Shown here: one piece after another, positions 62,945-64,000 of the stretch
Numbering within the stretch: position 1 is the first letter of the stretch
How the letters are laid out: each line of letters starts with the position of its first letter
NCBI GenBank assembly: GCA_026874595.1
Contig: CM049309.1
Span: 75,314,426-75,378,425 of the forward strand
DNA: 64,000 nucleotides
Source of the DNA: Sipunculus nudus
Taxonomy: Eukaryota > Annelida > Sipuncula > Golfingiida > Sipunculidae
Direction of reading: 5' to 3'
Made by a program: the position numbers and the translations under genes
The notes under the pieces: generated by a model
The model's database searches: none
What the model saw: the letters and a program-made list of their open reading frames with translations, nothing else
Told to the model about the DNA's origin: nothing

Positions 62945-64000
62945 TTGTTTGTCACCACTCTCCTGGCCACAATTTTGCCACAATAACCTTGAAACTTACA
63001 GGGATGTTCGAAAACGTAATTTCTAGGTGCCCTATTGTTTTTGGTCAACATTGCTCCAGGGTCAAGGGTCAAGGTCACGACAGGTATGGTTAACGGTTTT
63101 TGCACTATAACTTCGCCATAAATAGGCTTATCCACTTCTGCAATAGCTCATTTTTTTCGTCATCACCTGGCCTTTCTTTTGACATGTAGCTTACTTAAAT
63201 TTGCCGTTACCATGGTTACATTTTTTGGGCAAAATTCATGGAAATTGGAAATAACACGACCATTTTTTGTAACTTTGTCAATTTTTAAGCTACAGACGTC
63301 TGGTTTTGGTCATTATGTACCTTATGGGCAGCTTGACATGATAAAACTGAAAGTCTCACCAAATCTCGCACCATTTCTCGTCAAACGAGAGTCTTCGAGA
63401 TTTCATTAAATATGACCTACAGGTTGCATTTTTTTAACAATGGCTTTGAAATTGATATATTTTGTGTTATTTATAAATATCTCGAAATCAGTTTTTCATT
63501 TTTTGGAAATAGCCACCAGGGGGCGTGGTACATGAAACACTGTAACATGTCATTTTTCTGCAATATCTCAAAAAATATTAAACGTGACACCATTTTTTTT
63601 GGTCGTATCTGAAACTAGGAACATTGGCTTATCTCTTCGCACATGTTGCTTTGTGCTGCCGTTACCATGGTTACCAAATTTTGGGGTAAAACTTGACAAT
63701 CTGAAAATTCGGAGTTTTCCAGATTCTATCTCTGTTGATATTTGCGATAGAAAGGTCTGGTTTTTGGCGTTAGACAGCATCCCTCTAGTTCTAAGCCGTT
63801 CAATCGCAAGTCTCGTCATATCTCGCACCGTTTCTCGTGAAACGAGAACACGTGACCATTCAAAGAAATGCCTATAATTCTGTCATTTTTCACGCTACAG
63901 ACACATGGTTTGCAGCGCTGGATAGCGGCTGACACTCGCAGTCACATTCAGGGGTCACATTGTTAGTCTCGTCAAATCTCGCGCCGTTTTTCACCATACC

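Larger units (their letters stand above)
26901..64000 (+). repeat. 1.28-kb macrosatellite array, 29 monomers
   Basis: Head-to-tail monomers start (CTTGCCGG) at 26901, 28188, 29476, 30758, 32040, 33322, 34608, 35894, 37176, 38462, 39752, 41038, 42324, 43610, 44892, 46174, 47451, 48733, 50015, 51297, 52583, 53865, 55147, 56433, 57715, 59001, 60283, 61569 and 62851. The last is cut by the window edge. Lengths are 1277-1290 bp. Order in each monomer: 5' hairpin, TCTG/TTTG tract, AGGTCA cluster, X-box-like site, TCTCGT hairpin block, CTCF-like core, second X-box-like site, further TCTCGT blocks, GC-rich 130-bp tail. Interior units are nearly identical. The unit is the 5' part of the Helentron-like family plus unrelated tail and has no 3' terminator. 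All open frames in it (at most 175 codons) are repeat by-products, so I call no gene. Confidence 0.95.

Overview
The window is eukaryotic, non-coding-rich nuclear DNA. It is AT-rich, with intron-bearing gene fragments, long microsatellites, several transposon-like repeats and a very large satellite. Two gene fragments, a galaxin-like cysteine-rich secreted protein and a possible ionotropic glutamate receptor leader exon, together with the repeat style, suggest a marine invertebrate, most likely a mollusc. This taxonomic guess is inference. No bacterial-type gene, rRNA, convincing tRNA or CRISPR array is present.

Layout. Positions 1-17.2 kb hold a minus-strand gene I read as galaxin-like. A terminal exon with paired cysteines lies at 1951-2210. 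Upstream are three near-identical signal-peptide first exons at 6161-6224, 15232-15295 and 16276-16339, all in compatible splice phase. The extra first exons come from two duplications. The first is a segmental duplication (copy A about 2832-6280, copy B about 6818-15350). The second is a near-identical tandem duplication of about 1.03-1.04 kb (15136-16165 and 16166-17209). Inside copies A and B lies a foldback-type element whose inverted arms carry a minisatellite with a TCGTACGTACGA core. Copy B also carries a 4.7-kb insertion (9485-14160), for which copy A is the empty site.

From 17.2 to 24.2 kb there is mostly unrecognised sequence. The exception is a plus-strand leader exon at 22363-22539 with 5'UTR pieces, whose short peptide ends like the first coding exon of AMPA/kainate-type receptors. 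From 24.26 to 26.82 kb lies a second, nested copy of the same repeat family as the 9.5-14.2 kb insertion. Its structure resembles a Helentron/HINE: a 5' hairpin, a TGTC/TGTT tract, about 150-bp internal repeats, a subterminal inverted repeat, and a 3' hairpin ending in CTAG next to TTT.

From 26.9 kb to the end is a head-to-tail array of 29 monomers (the last cut by the window edge) of 1277-1290 bp. Each monomer is built from the 5' part of that repeat family plus about 130 bp of GC-rich, CpG-dense unrelated sequence, and it lacks the family's 3' terminator. Interior monomers are almost identical. Their lengths change in steps of 4 bp through the microsatellite. Each monomer carries a close match to the CTCF core motif, a run of AGGTCA-type half-sites and two near-palindromic RFX X-box-like motifs. 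I regard this transposon-derived macrosatellite with embedded protein-binding motifs as the most interesting object in the window. If the receptor exon is real, the array sits in its first intron.
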